This document shows, piece by piece, positions 24,373 through 35,006 of a stretch of 42,244 nt of DNA (its first letter is position 1; the number at the start of each line of letters is the position of its first letter). The position numbers and the translations under genes were made by a program. A model generated the notes under the pieces. That model was given only the letters and a program-made list of their open reading frames with translations, was not told where the DNA came from and did no database searches. Origin of the DNA: Alphaproteobacteria bacterium (GTDB taxonomy: Bacteria > Pseudomonadota > Alphaproteobacteria > SP197); assembly GCA_009694045.1 (NCBI GenBank), contig SHVY01000026.1:1-42244 (forward strand). Direction: 5' to 3'.

Positions 24373-25278
24373 ATGGGACCGTTGCGCATAGCTTCGGCGT
24401 GGATGTCCGTCGCGAGGATCGGCGCGCTGGTGGCCGTGGCCTGCGTCGCCTGCACCCCGGGCGATGGGCGTTCGCGCACGGCCCCCCCGAGCGAGTCGAC
24501 GGCCTACGAGGGCATCGACGTGGAGGCGGTCCTGAATGACCAGGAACAGATGATCGATCGGGCGGCGGCAAGACTCGCACCTGAAAGGCCCGGCGTCACC
24601 GATCTGTACGTCATGGGGTTCGCCGGATTCGCCGACGAGGACGTGTTCTACAACGAGGCGCTTGGCGGCGTGGCGGTGCTGGACGCGCGGCTCGATACGG
24701 CCGGGCGTTCGCTCCTCCTGGTCAATCGCATCGAGACCTTGGAGGATCTGCCACTCGCCAGTCGAACCAATCTGCGCCAGGCTTTGAAGCGCGTGGCCGC
24801 GCGGATGAACCCCGACGAGGATATCCTGTTCCTGCTCGTCACCTCCCACGGTGGCTCCGACTCGATCGCCGTGCGACACGGGCCGTTCCCCTTGGCGGAT
24901 CTGTCGGCACGGGATCTGCGCCGCGCCCTGGACGACTCCGGCATCGCGTGGCGCGTGATCGTCGTCTCGGCCTGCTTCTCGGGTTCGTTCATCGACGATC
25001 TGGAGGACGCGGGGACTTTGGTCCTCACGGCGGCACGCCGGGACCGTTCGTCGTTCGGCTGCGCCAACGGCCGCGACTTCACCGAGTTCGGCCGGGCCTA
25101 TTTCGGCGAGGCCTTGTGGCACGAGACGTCGTTCGTCGCCGCGTTCGAGCGGGCCAAACGGACGATCGCCGCCGCCGAGGCCGCGTTCGACCTGACTCCG
25201 TCGGAACCGCAGATGTTCGAGGGCACGGCGATCCGCGCCAAGCTGCGTGAACTCGAATGGCGCCTGGCGAACCCGTAA
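24373..25278 (+). CDS. C13-family (legumain-like) protease lipoprotein
   Basis: A 301-residue exported protein. The N-terminus is hydrophobic and ends ALVAVACVACTPG, a plausible lipobox, suggesting a membrane-anchored lipoprotein. The remainder is a peptidase C13/caspase-clan domain: FVGFAG-like YVMGFAGFADEDVFYNE, catalytic His159 in VTSHGGSDS and Cys201 in VVSACFSGSF. Both dyad residues are present, so it is probably active. The role is unknown; such bacterial proteins act in the envelope or periplasm. It lies 12 bases after the dehydrogenase gene and could be in the same transcript. The ATG at 24373 is the most upstream; ATG 24403 is an alternative. Confidence 0.8.
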   Translation: MGPLRIASAWMSVARIGALVAVACVACTPGDGRSRTAPPSESTAYEGIDVEAVLNDQEQMIDRAAARLAPERPGVTDLYVMGFAGFADEDVFYNEALGGVAVLDARLDTAGRSLLLVNRIETLEDLPLASRTNLRQALKRVAARMNPDEDILFLLVTSHGGSDSIAVRHGPFPLADLSARDLRRALDDSGIAWRVIVVSACFSGSFIDDLEDAGTLVLTAARRDRSSFGCANGRDFTEFGRAYFGEALWHETSFVAAFERAKRTIAAAEAAFDLTPSEPQMFEGTAIRAKLRELEWRLANP

Positions 25279-25494
25279 GCGCGATTACTGCGCCACCACT
25301 ACGGACCCGCCCTTCCACCGGGCTGGACTGGTCATCGCCGATGGCCTCGACCTGCGCGATGAGACCCTTGGGAAGAACGGCGATTGGTCCGAGCGGCCCG
25401 TCCGTGGCACCGACGGTCGTTGACGCCGACCCATCTCATGCTCCCGAGACCATCATCGCGAGCCCAAGGCGACGATCATGGATTGACTGAAGCC
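25279..25494. other. intergenic stretch without recognised genes
   Basis: A 216-base gap between the protease gene and the MFS remnant. Both strands have short open frames with no recognisable family. The minus strand reads a peptide-like stretch (for example PIAVLPKGLIAQVEAIGDD), which may be leftover coding sequence, but it could not be identified. Confidence 0.4.
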
Positions 25495-27083
<1,589 letters not shown>

Positions 27084-27084
<1 letters not shown>

Positions 27085-27530
27085 TGATCTATCTCGACAC
27101 GAGTTTCGTCACGCCGCTGGTCCTTCAGGAACCTACCAGCGTCGCCATTGAAAAGTTCGTTGGGGGACTTCCCGCCGGGGATCTGGCGATCAGCCATTGG
27201 ACCCGGGTCGAGTTCACGTCGCTGTTGGCACGGGAAGTTCGCGTCGGCGGACTGGACGTCCAATCCGCCTTGGAGGCTGACGCCCTGTTCGAGACCATAA
27301 CGGCGGAGACGTTCAGGCTCCTCTTGCCCACGGCGAACGACTTCGACCGCGCCAAGCAGTACCTGCGATCCCACAAGACCGGACTGAAGGCCGGCGATGC
27401 GCTGCACTTGGCGATCGCCGCGAACAACGAAGCCGTCGCCACCTACACCCTGGACAAAGCGCTGATCGCGGCAGGCAAGGCGCTCGGGCTTCCCGTAAAA
27501 AGCGGCATCCGACTTTCAGAGCATCGGTAG
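27084..27530 (+). CDS. vapC: VapC-like PIN-domain toxin
   Basis: A 148-residue PIN-domain endoribonuclease toxin. The four acidic active-site positions are present: Asp5 in MIYLDTS, Glu in TRVEFTSLL (about 43), Asp in KAGDALHLA (about 105) and Asp in YTLDKAL (about 124). It probably cleaves tRNA or other RNA when the Phd-type antitoxin is lost. The ATG at 27084 overlaps the antitoxin stop; an in-frame TTG at 27081 is a less likely start. It lies directly ahead of an acyl-CoA gene module. Confidence 0.9.
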
Positions 27531-27546
27531 AACGCCGGAGATACGA

Positions 27547-28302
27547 ATGGGGTTTCGCATGGACGAGCCACCGGTCACCTACCGATCCGAGGGCGGCGTC
27601 GCCGTCATCACGTTGAACCGGCCGGCGAAGCTCAACGCCATCAATGGGGCGATGTGCGAGGCGCTGAAGGGCGCGTTCGAGCGGTTGCAGGCGGGCGAGG
27701 ACCGGGTCGGCATCCTGACCGGCGCGGGCACGCGGGCCTTCACCGCCGGGGCCGACGTAAACGACGTGCCGCAGCTTTGGCGGTGCATTCCGGGCGTGGG
27801 CGTCACCCTCGACAAGCCGTTGATCGCCGCGATTCGCGGCCATTGCATCGGCGGCGGGGTGATCCTCGTCATGGTCGCCGATCTGTGCGTCGCCGCCGCC
27901 GACACCCGGCTCGCGTACCCCGAAGCCAAGATAGGGCTCTCTGGCGGGATGATCGCCGGGCTGGCCGGCCGCATCCCCCACAAGATCGCCATGGAGCTGA
28001 TGCTGATCGGCGACGAGATGCCGATCGAGCGCGCGTACCAGGTCGGGCTGGTCAACCGGGTGGTGCCGGCGGGTACCGAGCTGGACGCGGCGATGGCCTT
28101 GGCCCGCAAACTCGCCGCCAACGGACCCCTGGTTCTCGCCATGCTCAAGCGCTTCGTCACCGGCACGGTCCTGCCCAAGGGCCCCGTCGAGGTCGGCGGC
28201 GCCGCGAACCGGGACGTGAGCGGGATCATGGCGAGCGAGGACCTGAAGGAGGGCGTCGCCAGCTTCCGCGAGAAGCGCAAACCCAGGTTCAAGGGCCGAT
28301 GA
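27547..28302 (+). CDS. enoyl-CoA hydratase/isomerase family protein
   Basis: A 251-residue crotonase-fold protein. It has the CoA/oxyanion motifs AFTAGADVND and HCIGGGVILVMVADL, and Glu126 in AYPEAKIGL. The usual first catalytic glutamate (GGGxE) is replaced by Ile106, so it may be an isomerase, a thioesterase-like hydrolase or a hydratase relying on one Glu. It ends FREKRKPRFKGR, the family tail. The ATG at 27547 has GGAG six bases upstream. The stop overlaps the acyl-CoA synthetase start as ATGA, so the two products probably act on the same CoA ester. Confidence 0.85.
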   Translation: MGFRMDEPPVTYRSEGGVAVITLNRPAKLNAINGAMCEALKGAFERLQAGEDRVGILTGAGTRAFTAGADVNDVPQLWRCIPGVGVTLDKPLIAAIRGHCIGGGVILVMVADLCVAAADTRLAYPEAKIGLSGGMIAGLAGRIPHKIAMELMLIGDEMPIERAYQVGLVNRVVPAGTELDAAMALARKLAANGPLVLAMLKRFVTGTVLPKGPVEVGGAANRDVSGIMASEDLKEGVASFREKRKPRFKGR

Positions 28303-30380
28303 CCCCGGCCCCCGACATCGTCGGGAGGATTGTCGATCCACGGTCCGTCGCCGTCATCGGCGCCTCCGAGGACCCGCGCAAGTTCGGCGGGCGGGTGCTG
28401 CGCAACATCCTGCACCACCGCTTCGCCGGCGCCCTCTATCCCATCAACCCCAACCGGCCGACGCTGCTGGGGCTGCCGGCGTACGCCAGCCCGAAGGCCT
28501 GTCCCGGTCCCATCGACGTGGCGATTCTCGCGGTGCCGAAGGAGCTCCTGCTCGCCAGCGTGACCGAGTGCGCCGAGGCGGGCGTCGGCTGCACGGTCGT
28601 CATCACCTCGCAACTCGCCGAGACCGGGCCCGAGGGCGCCGGCTTGCAGGCCCGCGTGGTCGACGCCGCGCACGCCCACGGCATGCGGCTCATCGGCCCC
28701 AACTGCCTGGGCTACATCAGCCCCTACGCCCGCCTCGCCATCAACTCCTCGCCGGCCATGGAGGCGACCGCTATGGCCGAGGGCGCCATCGGCCTGGTGA
28801 GCCAGAGCGGCGCGCTCATGGCGACCCTCTTCAATCGCGCGGGCAGCGACGGCATTGGCTTCAGCTTCTGCATCTCGGTCGGCAACCAGGCGGATCTCGA
28901 GGCGACCGACTTCGTGGCCTGGCTCGCCGACGATCCCCGCACCCGGGCGATCTGCGTGTACCTAGAAGGCCTGCTCTCGCCCGCCCGCTTCCTCACCGCC
29001 GCGGCCCGAGCGCTACAGGCCGGCAAGCGCGTGTTCCTCCTCAAGGCCGGGCGCAGCGAGGCCGGCGCCAAGGCCGCCCTGTCGCACACCGGCAGCCTCG
29101 CCGGCAGTCACCAGGCGCTCAAGGCGGCGGCGCGGGATCACGGCATCGTGCTCGCCGACGATCTCGACGCCATGGTGCGGGCCGCCGACCTGTGGGTGCG
29201 CCACGGAAGCACCTCGGGCGGCATCGGGGTCGTGTCGCCGTCGGGGGGCGGCGGCGCCATCACCGTCGATCGAATGGCCGACTTTGGCCTGCCCCTCGCC
29301 GCCATCGCCGCGGCGACGACGGCTGCCCTCGGCGACCACATCACGCCGGCCCAGGTCGGCAACCCCCTGGACCTCGGCGCCGGCAGCCATGGCGTTGGCC
29401 CCGAATACGCCCGGGCGCCGATCGCGATCCTGGGGTCGGATGGCAACGTGGGCGCCCTGCTCGTCGTCGTCACCACCGCGCCCATGCTCGACGAATTCGC
29501 CGCGACCTTCGGGCAGGCGGCGCGCGATGCCGCCAAGCCCCTCGCCGTCGTCATGCTTCCGGGCTCCGCCGGCGATGCCGCGCGCGCCGTCCTACGGGTG
29601 GAGGGCGTGCCGACCTTCGACAGTCTCGACGCCGCCCTTCGCAGCCTCGGATTGTGGCTCGCCGCCGGGCGCGCGTCGTTGCGCATTCCACCACCCCGCC
29701 CGCACGGGATTCCCGTCGCGCCGCCTTCACTACCGGCCCACGCGGTGCTGACCGAACCCGAGGTCAAGGCTCTGCTCACGGCCTATGGGGTCCCGGTCAC
29801 GCGCGAGCGTGTGGTCGCCAGCGCCGAGGAGGCCCTGGCGGCCGCGCAGGCCATCGGTTACCCCGTCGCCCTGAAGCTCCTGAACCGCGCCCTATCCCAC
29901 AAGAGCGACGTAGGTGGCGTCGTCCTCGACCTCGGCGACGATCCGGCCCTGCGCGGGGCCTTCGCGACCATGGTCGACAACCGCCACTTCGCCGGCCATG
30001 CGCTCGTGCAGGAGATGGCGGCCGGCGGGACCGAGCTGATCGTCGGCGCCCGCTTCGACCCGGATTTCGGCGCGCTGATCCTGATCGGTTTCGGCGGCAC
30101 CCTGGTCGAGCTGGTCGGCGACGTGCGCGTAGCCCTCGCCCCGCTCGCGCCGGCAGAGGCGGAAGGCCAGCTTCGCGCCCTCAAGCTATGGCCCATCCTG
30201 GCCGGCGCGCGCGGCCGCCCGCCCGCCGACCTGGCCGCCCTGGCCGGGGCGATCAGCCGCGTAAGCTGGCTCGTCGCCGACCTCGGGCCGCGCCTCAGCG
30301 AGCTCGACGTGAACCCGCTGCTCGCGCGCGAGGACGGCGTCCTCGCCCTCGACGGGCGCGCCCGATTAGAGCCGGCGTAG
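28299..30380 (+). CDS. NDP-forming acyl-CoA synthetase (alpha-beta fusion)
   Basis: A 693-residue ADP-forming acyl-CoA synthetase with the same domain order as the paralogue at 13951-16062. The CoA-binding domain (VAVIGASEDPRKFGG, about 17-31) comes first. Two ligase-CoA domains follow, with the phosphohistidine candidate His263 in LSHTGSLAGSH. The ATP-grasp domain (about 480-690; LSHKSDVGGVVLDLGD, SELDVNPLL) is last. It should convert an acid to acyl-CoA with ATP to ADP. It starts inside the end of the enoyl-CoA hydratase gene (ATGA), giving a two-gene module. Its 3' end overlaps the convergent epimerase gene by 15 bases. Confidence 0.9.
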   Translation: MTPAPDIVGRIVDPRSVAVIGASEDPRKFGGRVLRNILHHRFAGALYPINPNRPTLLGLPAYASPKACPGPIDVAILAVPKELLLASVTECAEAGVGCTVVITSQLAETGPEGAGLQARVVDAAHAHGMRLIGPNCLGYISPYARLAINSSPAMEATAMAEGAIGLVSQSGALMATLFNRAGSDGIGFSFCISVGNQADLEATDFVAWLADDPRTRAICVYLEGLLSPARFLTAAARALQAGKRVFLLKAGRSEAGAKAALSHTGSLAGSHQALKAAARDHGIVLADDLDAMVRAADLWVRHGSTSGGIGVVSPSGGGGAITVDRMADFGLPLAAIAAATTAALGDHITPAQVGNPLDLGAGSHGVGPEYARAPIAILGSDGNVGALLVVVTTAPMLDEFAATFGQAARDAAKPLAVVMLPGSAGDAARAVLRVEGVPTFDSLDAALRSLGLWLAAGRASLRIPPPRPHGIPVAPPSLPAHAVLTEPEVKALLTAYGVPVTRERVVASAEEALAAAQAIGYPVALKLLNRALSHKSDVGGVVLDLGDDPALRGAFATMVDNRHFAGHALVQEMAAGGTELIVGARFDPDFGALILIGFGGTLVELVGDVRVALAPLAPAEAEGQLRALKLWPILAGARGRPPADLAALAGAISRVSWLVADLGPRLSELDVNPLLAREDGVLALDGRARLEPA

Positions 30381-31271
30381 ACGCTCGGCCGTAAGCCGGA
30401 TTCCCTCGGCCAGGGTCACATGCCGCCAGGAACCGATGGCGGCGATGAGTGCTAGGTTGTCGGCCACCGCGCCGCGCATGGGCTGGTCGCCCGGCGCGAC
30501 GGTCACGTCGGCGCCGGGCACGGCCGTGCGGATCGCCGCCGCCACGTCTTCGCTGGTCGCGGGCTTGGTGGTGAGGTCGGAGACCACGGCCCCGGTCCAG
30601 GACGCCGACGCGGCCCGCACGATGATGTCCGCGACCTCGTCCACGTACTCGAAGCGGTGCCGCATGCGGCTGGCGATTTCGTAGGGGCGGCCGGCGACCG
30701 CGGCGGCGATGGCGTGGCTGACCCAGGCGGTCTCGCCGCCTTCGCGCAAGGGGCCGTACACGATCGCCGGGCGCAGGCCCAGGCTGGCGATCCCGAAGGC
30801 ATCGGCATAGGTGCGGGCGAACTCCTCGCCGGCGTGCTTGGTCACGCCGTAGAACGTCTTGATCGCCCCCGACTCCGACCGGGCCGGCGCCGCGGCCGAG
30901 CTCGCGTAGACGATGCGCTGAACCCCTTCGGCCCGCGCCGCATCGAAGACGTTGACGTGACCCAGCAGGTTGACGCGGACCGCCAGGGCGGGATCGGCGT
31001 GGCAGGCGGGAATCAGGATCGCCGCCAGATGCAGAACGACGTCGGGTTTCGCCGCCGCCGCCGCGGCGCGAACGGCCGCGCCGTCGGCGATATCGCCGGC
31101 CCGCCAGGGAACCGCCTGGGCCAGGCTCGACCCCCACAGCGCGGCGATCCGGCTCCGGTCGTCGGCCACGTCGAACGCGCTCACCCGCCAACCCGCCTCG
31201 GCCAGCCGCCCGCAAGCCCAGGCGCCGAGGAAGCCCGACGCACCGGTGACGAGGATCGAGCGTCCCGTCAC
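30366..31271 (-). CDS. NAD-dependent epimerase/dehydratase (extended SDR)
   Basis: A 301-residue extended short-chain dehydrogenase. It has the NAD loop TGASGFLG (9-16), the ASSAA serine block (123-127), catalytic Tyr141 and Lys145 in YGVTK, and RPAIVYGPLREGG downstream. Relatives act on nucleotide sugars or on sugar-acid and lactone metabolites; the substrate here is unknown. The GTG at 31271 overlaps the oxidoreductase stop as GTGA, making this the last gene of a four-gene minus-strand operon (amidase, SDR, FAD oxidoreductase, epimerase). Confidence 0.87.
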   Translation of the reverse strand: MTGRSILVTGASGFLGAWACGRLAEAGWRVSAFDVADDRSRIAALWGSSLAQAVPWRAGDIADGAAVRAAAAAAKPDVVLHLAAILIPACHADPALAVRVNLLGHVNVFDAARAEGVQRIVYASSAAAPARSESGAIKTFYGVTKHAGEEFARTYADAFGIASLGLRPAIVYGPLREGGETAWVSHAIAAAVAGRPYEIASRMRHRFEYVDEVADIIVRAASASWTGAVVSDLTTKPATSEDVAAAIRTAVPGADVTVAPGDQPMRGAVADNLALIAAIGSWRHVTLAEGIRLTAERLRRL

Positions 31272-32683
31272 GAGGCGGCCCGCCGCGACGTGGTGGTGGG
31301 CGTAAGGCCGGCCGGCGCGAGGGCGACCAGCGCGCGGGTGATCGGATCGGCCTGGCCTCCGGCGTGGTCGATCCAATCCTTCCGCATCACCGCCCGGCGC
31401 ACCAAGCTGCCGCCGAGATAGCGGAACGGTTCGCCGGGAAGGGCGGGAGTCGGTGGCCGCACAAGCCCGCAGGTCGACCACTCGTCCTTCACTCCGAGCA
31501 CCAAGGACGCGAGAATCTTCCCGCCGACCTTGGACGGCCCGACGCCGTTGCCGGAGAACCCGACCCCGAAGAACACCCGCTCGGAGCCCGGCAGGGCACT
31601 GAACAGCGGAACCCCCGCCATCGAGCGATCGATCGGCCCCACCCAACTGTGGATCGCCGCCACCCCGGCCAAGCGCGGAATCGCCTCGTGGAACTCCTTG
31701 TGCATCAACGGCAACCGATGGGCGGGGCTTTCGTACTTCGCCCCAACGGTCCCGCCAAACGCCAGCACGCCGCCGCCTTTGCCGAACTCGATGCGGCCGT
31801 CCCGCGTGGTGCGGTAGTTGGCCACCATGAATCGGCTATCGGTCGCGGCCGGCCCGTTCTCCCAGCCCATCTTGGCCAGGAGCTCAGGCACCGGCGCGGT
31901 GATCGCCGCCTCGGCCGCGGTGACGAAGAACGCGCCGCGCAACTCGCGGAACCCCGCCGCCCAGGCATTCATGGCGAGCACGACCGTGCCGGCCGCAAGG
32001 CTTCCGCCCGCCGTGACGATCCTGGGCCGGGGGCCCCGCTCGAGGCGCACCAACGGCGAGTTCTCGTGGATGCGCACGCCCTGGGCCAGGGCGACGCGGC
32101 GTAAGCCCCGGACCAGCTTGGCGGGATGGACGGTCGCGCAGGACGGTTCCAGGACCCCGCCCCCGACATGCCCCTCGATGCCCCAGCGGCTAGCGATCTC
32201 CTGGGCAGCCAGAACCTGGAACGGGGTGAGCTGGTGCCTGGCCAGCGCCTCCAGGACCGGGTCCCAGGCCCCGGCCTGGCTGGCGCAGGTGGCACCCCAC
32301 AGCCAGCCGTCGGGGCGATACTCGGCGTCGATCCCATGGTCCCGGCAGAAGGCGTCGATCTCCGCCACGGCCGCGGCGGCCGCGCGGCCCAGCCGGACTG
32401 CTCCGTCGCTGCCGCACAGGTCGACGAGGGTCGGGAACTTGGCCCACAGGTTTATGACGTAGCCGGCGTTGCGGCCGCTGGCGCCGCCGCCGCAGATGTC
32501 GCGCTCGACGATGGCGACGTCGAGGCTGGGCTCCAGCGCCTTGAGCTCCAGCGCCGTCCACAGGCCACAGAACCCGCCGCCGACGATCGCCACGTCCGCC
32601 TTGGCCTCGCCGGCCAGCGCCGGCGCGACATCGGTGTCCGTGGCAAGGACCTGACGCAACCAGTGGCTGCGGTGCGGGCTCAT
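31268..32683 (-). CDS. FAD-dependent amine/amino-acid oxidoreductase (DAO family)
   Basis: A 471-residue DAO-family flavoprotein. It has the FAD dinucleotide loop VAIVGGGFCGLWTALEL (31-47), SGRNAGYVINLW after the first strand pair, and the C-terminal FAD-contact FFGVGFSGNGVGPSKVGGKI. It resembles the gamma-glutamylputrescine oxidase/PuuB-like group, which oxidises amines or imino acids. The exact substrate is open. The ATG at 32683 overlaps the SDR stop as ATGA and the stop overlaps the epimerase GTG. The neighbouring amidase might release the amine it oxidises (inference). Confidence 0.87.
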   Translation of the reverse strand: MSPHRSHWLRQVLATDTDVAPALAGEAKADVAIVGGGFCGLWTALELKALEPSLDVAIVERDICGGGASGRNAGYVINLWAKFPTLVDLCGSDGAVRLGRAAAAAVAEIDAFCRDHGIDAEYRPDGWLWGATCASQAGAWDPVLEALARHQLTPFQVLAAQEIASRWGIEGHVGGGVLEPSCATVHPAKLVRGLRRVALAQGVRIHENSPLVRLERGPRPRIVTAGGSLAAGTVVLAMNAWAAGFRELRGAFFVTAAEAAITAPVPELLAKMGWENGPAATDSRFMVANYRTTRDGRIEFGKGGGVLAFGGTVGAKYESPAHRLPLMHKEFHEAIPRLAGVAAIHSWVGPIDRSMAGVPLFSALPGSERVFFGVGFSGNGVGPSKVGGKILASLVLGVKDEWSTCGLVRPPTPALPGEPFRYLGGSLVRRAVMRKDWIDHAGGQADPITRALVALAPAGLTPTTTSRRAAS

Positions 32684-33423
32684 CGTCCGCCGCTCACGTC
32701 GATGGTGAAGCCCGAGACGTAGGAGGCCTCCGCCGAGCAGAGCCAGACCGTCATCGCCGCGATCTCGTCCGGTTGGCCGATGCGACCCAAAGGCACGTTG
32801 CGCTTGGCCAACTCCTTGACCTGCTCGAGCCCAAGGTTGGTGTCGAAAATTTCGGTCTGGATCAAACCGGGACGGACGCAGGCCGCCCGCACGCCTTCGC
32901 GCGCCACCTCGTTCGACAGGGCGTGAGTGAAGGCATCGACCGCGCCCTTCGACGCGGTGTAGACCCCGTCCTTGGGCAGGCCGCCGGTCCGGGCCGAGAC
33001 CGAGCCGATGTTGACGATCACGCCACCCTTGCCGCCCCGCGCCGTGGACATCCGGCGCACCGCCTCGCGACAGCAGAGAATGAGTCCGACAACGTTGACG
33101 CCAAGCACCCGGTTGATGCCGGCCACTTCGACATCGCCGATCAGGCATTCGTAATCGACGCCGGCGTTGTTCACGAGCGCCGTGGCGGGACCCAGCTCGG
33201 AGTCCACCCGCCGGAACATGGCGACGATGTCGGCTTCGCTCGCCACATCCGCCTTCACGGTGATCGCCTTGCCGCCCTTCGCGCGGATGGCGTCGGCCAC
33301 CGCCTCGGCCTTGTCCTTCGCCCGACTGTAGTTGACCGCCACCGACCAGCCGGCCTCGCCGGCCTTCCTGGCGATCGCGGCGCCGATCCCGCGCCCGGCG
33401 CCGGTCACGATCATCACGCCCAT
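32680..33423 (-). CDS. classical short-chain dehydrogenase/reductase
   Basis: A 247-residue SDR. It has the NAD(P) motif TGAGRGIG (7-14), NNAG (85-88), catalytic Ser about 141-143, and Tyr155 and Lys159 (YTASK). An arginine rather than an acid after the second strand (NYSRAKDKAE) suggests NADP(H). The C-terminus SGFTIDVSGGR is typical of FabG-like oxidoreductases. It sits 16 bases after the amidase gene and overlaps the oxidoreductase gene, so it belongs to the same operon and probably reduces or oxidises a pathway intermediate. Confidence 0.88.
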   Translation of the reverse strand: MGVMIVTGAGRGIGAAIARKAGEAGWSVAVNYSRAKDKAEAVADAIRAKGGKAITVKADVASEADIVAMFRRVDSELGPATALVNNAGVDYECLIGDVEVAGINRVLGVNVVGLILCCREAVRRMSTARGGKGGVIVNIGSVSARTGGLPKDGVYTASKGAVDAFTHALSNEVAREGVRAACVRPGLIQTEIFDTNLGLEQVKELAKRNVPLGRIGQPDEIAAMTVWLCSAEASYVSGFTIDVSGGR

Positions 33424-33439
33424 GGCGATCTCCCCCGCT

Positions 33440-34894
33440 TCACGCGTAACCCGGCGGCCGCTGGAAGGCCGCCCATTCTCGCTCCAACAGCCTGGCGAAG
33501 GCGATGCACCGGAGATCGCCGTACTGCGGCCCGACGATCTGGACCCCGACCGGCAGACCGCCCGGCGTAAGCCCGTTCGGCGCCACCGTTGACGGCAGGT
33601 ACGTAAGACAGGTGTACCCCGCCCAGAAGAGCTGGTCGGTGGTCGGAACCTGCCGGCCGTTCACCGCCACCGTACGCTGATAGCGCTCCCCCGCCTGGTC
33701 ATGCGGGAAGGCGGCCGAGGCCGCCGCCGGGCAGAGCAGCACGTCCCAGTCCTTGAAGAATTCGGCCCAGGCGAGGCGCATCTGGTGCCGGCGCTCGTTC
33801 AGGCCGATCCATTCGCGATGGAACATGGTGTTCGCCCGGGTCATGCGCGCGTAATAGCTTTCGTCGCCCGGGCGCAAGCCGCGGGCAGCCTCGAGGTTCG
33901 CCGCGAACACCGCGTCGGTCTGGCGCCCGGATGTCGCCCCGCGCAGCAGCATGACGTAGACCCGCTGGACCTCGGCGCTGTCCAGCGCCGGGCGGGCTCG
34001 GTCGTCCACCGTCGCGCCGCGATGGGCGAGAAAATCGGCGAGGGATTGCAGCCGGTCCGTCACCTCGCGATCGACCTCGGAGACGGGATCGGTGAGCATC
34101 ACCGCGACGCGGAAGTCGGCGAGGCTCTTGCGCTTCTCCGGCGGCAGGGTGAGCGTCCAGCCGGAGCCGTCGATCTCGTCGGCCCCGCCCATCACGCCGA
34201 GCCCGATCGCGAGGTCGTCGGCACCGCGGGCCATGGGACCGACCACCGAGATGTCGGCGCCCGACACCCGGCCGCCCAGGGTCTGTCCCTTCGGCGAGCA
34301 GATGCCGTAGGTCGGCTTGTGGCCGTAGACCCCGCAGTAGTGCGCGGGGTTGCGGATCGAGGCGCCGATGTCGCTGCCCGCCTCGATGCCGGTGAGCCCG
34401 GCCGCCAGCGCCACCGCCGACCCGCCCGAGGATCCCCCGGGGGTGCGCGTCACGTCCCAGGGATTGTTGCAGGTGCCGTGGATCGGATTGTAGCTCTGCC
34501 AGTCGGCCAGCAGAACGGGCACGTTGGTCTTGCCGAAGGGGATCGCCCCGGCCGCCCGAAAGCGCTTCATCGCCAGGCTGTCCCCGGCCGCCTTGTGATC
34601 GCGAAAGGCCTCGACACCCCAGGTGGTGGGCAGGCCTTCCATGTCGAAGGATTCCTTGATCGTCATCGGCACGCCGTGCAGCGGGCCGGTCCGCTCGCCC
34701 CGTTGGACCGCCGTGTCCGCCGCGTCCGCCGCCGCCCTGGCCCTGTCCAGGTCGAAGGCGACGATGGTGTTGAGGCGCGGGTTGAAGCGCTCGACCCGGG
34801 ACAGATAGTGCTCCAGCAGCTCGCGGCTGCCGACCTTGCGGCGGCGAATCAAGGCCGCCAATTGCCTGGCGGTCTTGAAGGCGATCTCGGTCAA
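33440..34894 (-). CDS. amidase signature family hydrolase
   Basis: A 484-residue amidase. The Ser-cisSer-Lys triad is visible as Lys80 (MTIKESF), Ser155 in TPGGSSGGS, and nucleophile Ser179 in GSDIGASIR. The cisSer-to-Ser spacing of 24 matches malonamidase E2 as I recall it. It hydrolyses a carboxamide to acid plus ammonia or amine; the substrate is unknown. The chosen start is TTG at 34894, preceded by GAGGAG; no ATG lies near the conserved N-terminus and the longer upstream frame crosses the divergent promoter region. It is the first gene of a minus-strand operon of four. Confidence 0.88.
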   Translation of the reverse strand: MTEIAFKTARQLAALIRRRKVGSRELLEHYLSRVERFNPRLNTIVAFDLDRARAAADAADTAVQRGERTGPLHGVPMTIKESFDMEGLPTTWGVEAFRDHKAAGDSLAMKRFRAAGAIPFGKTNVPVLLADWQSYNPIHGTCNNPWDVTRTPGGSSGGSAVALAAGLTGIEAGSDIGASIRNPAHYCGVYGHKPTYGICSPKGQTLGGRVSGADISVVGPMARGADDLAIGLGVMGGADEIDGSGWTLTLPPEKRKSLADFRVAVMLTDPVSEVDREVTDRLQSLADFLAHRGATVDDRARPALDSAEVQRVYVMLLRGATSGRQTDAVFAANLEAARGLRPGDESYYARMTRANTMFHREWIGLNERRHQMRLAWAEFFKDWDVLLCPAAASAAFPHDQAGERYQRTVAVNGRQVPTTDQLFWAGYTCLTYLPSTVAPNGLTPGGLPVGVQIVGPQYGDLRCIAFARLLEREWAAFQRPPGYA

Positions 34895-35006
34895 CGGCTC
34901 CTCCTCGTATCGGACCCCGGGGCAGTTTGCCCCGATTCTCTGGCTCGTGTATACGAAGCAGCCCCCGATCGTTCCAGCCCGCGAGACCGGAATCCCCTTG
35001 CCGTCG
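34895..35006. promoter_or_regulatory. divergent intergenic region of the amidase and transporter operons
   Basis: This 112-base gap must hold both promoters. TCGTGTATACGA at 34945-34956 pairs TCGT with ACGA around a GTAT centre, somewhat like GntR-family operators. With no regulator gene nearby this is only a suggestion. Confidence 0.25.

Noticed and set aside
34945-34956. GntR-type operator TCGTGTATACGA as a firm call
   Set aside because: Imperfect consensus, single occurrence and no regulator gene; kept only as a low-confidence note.
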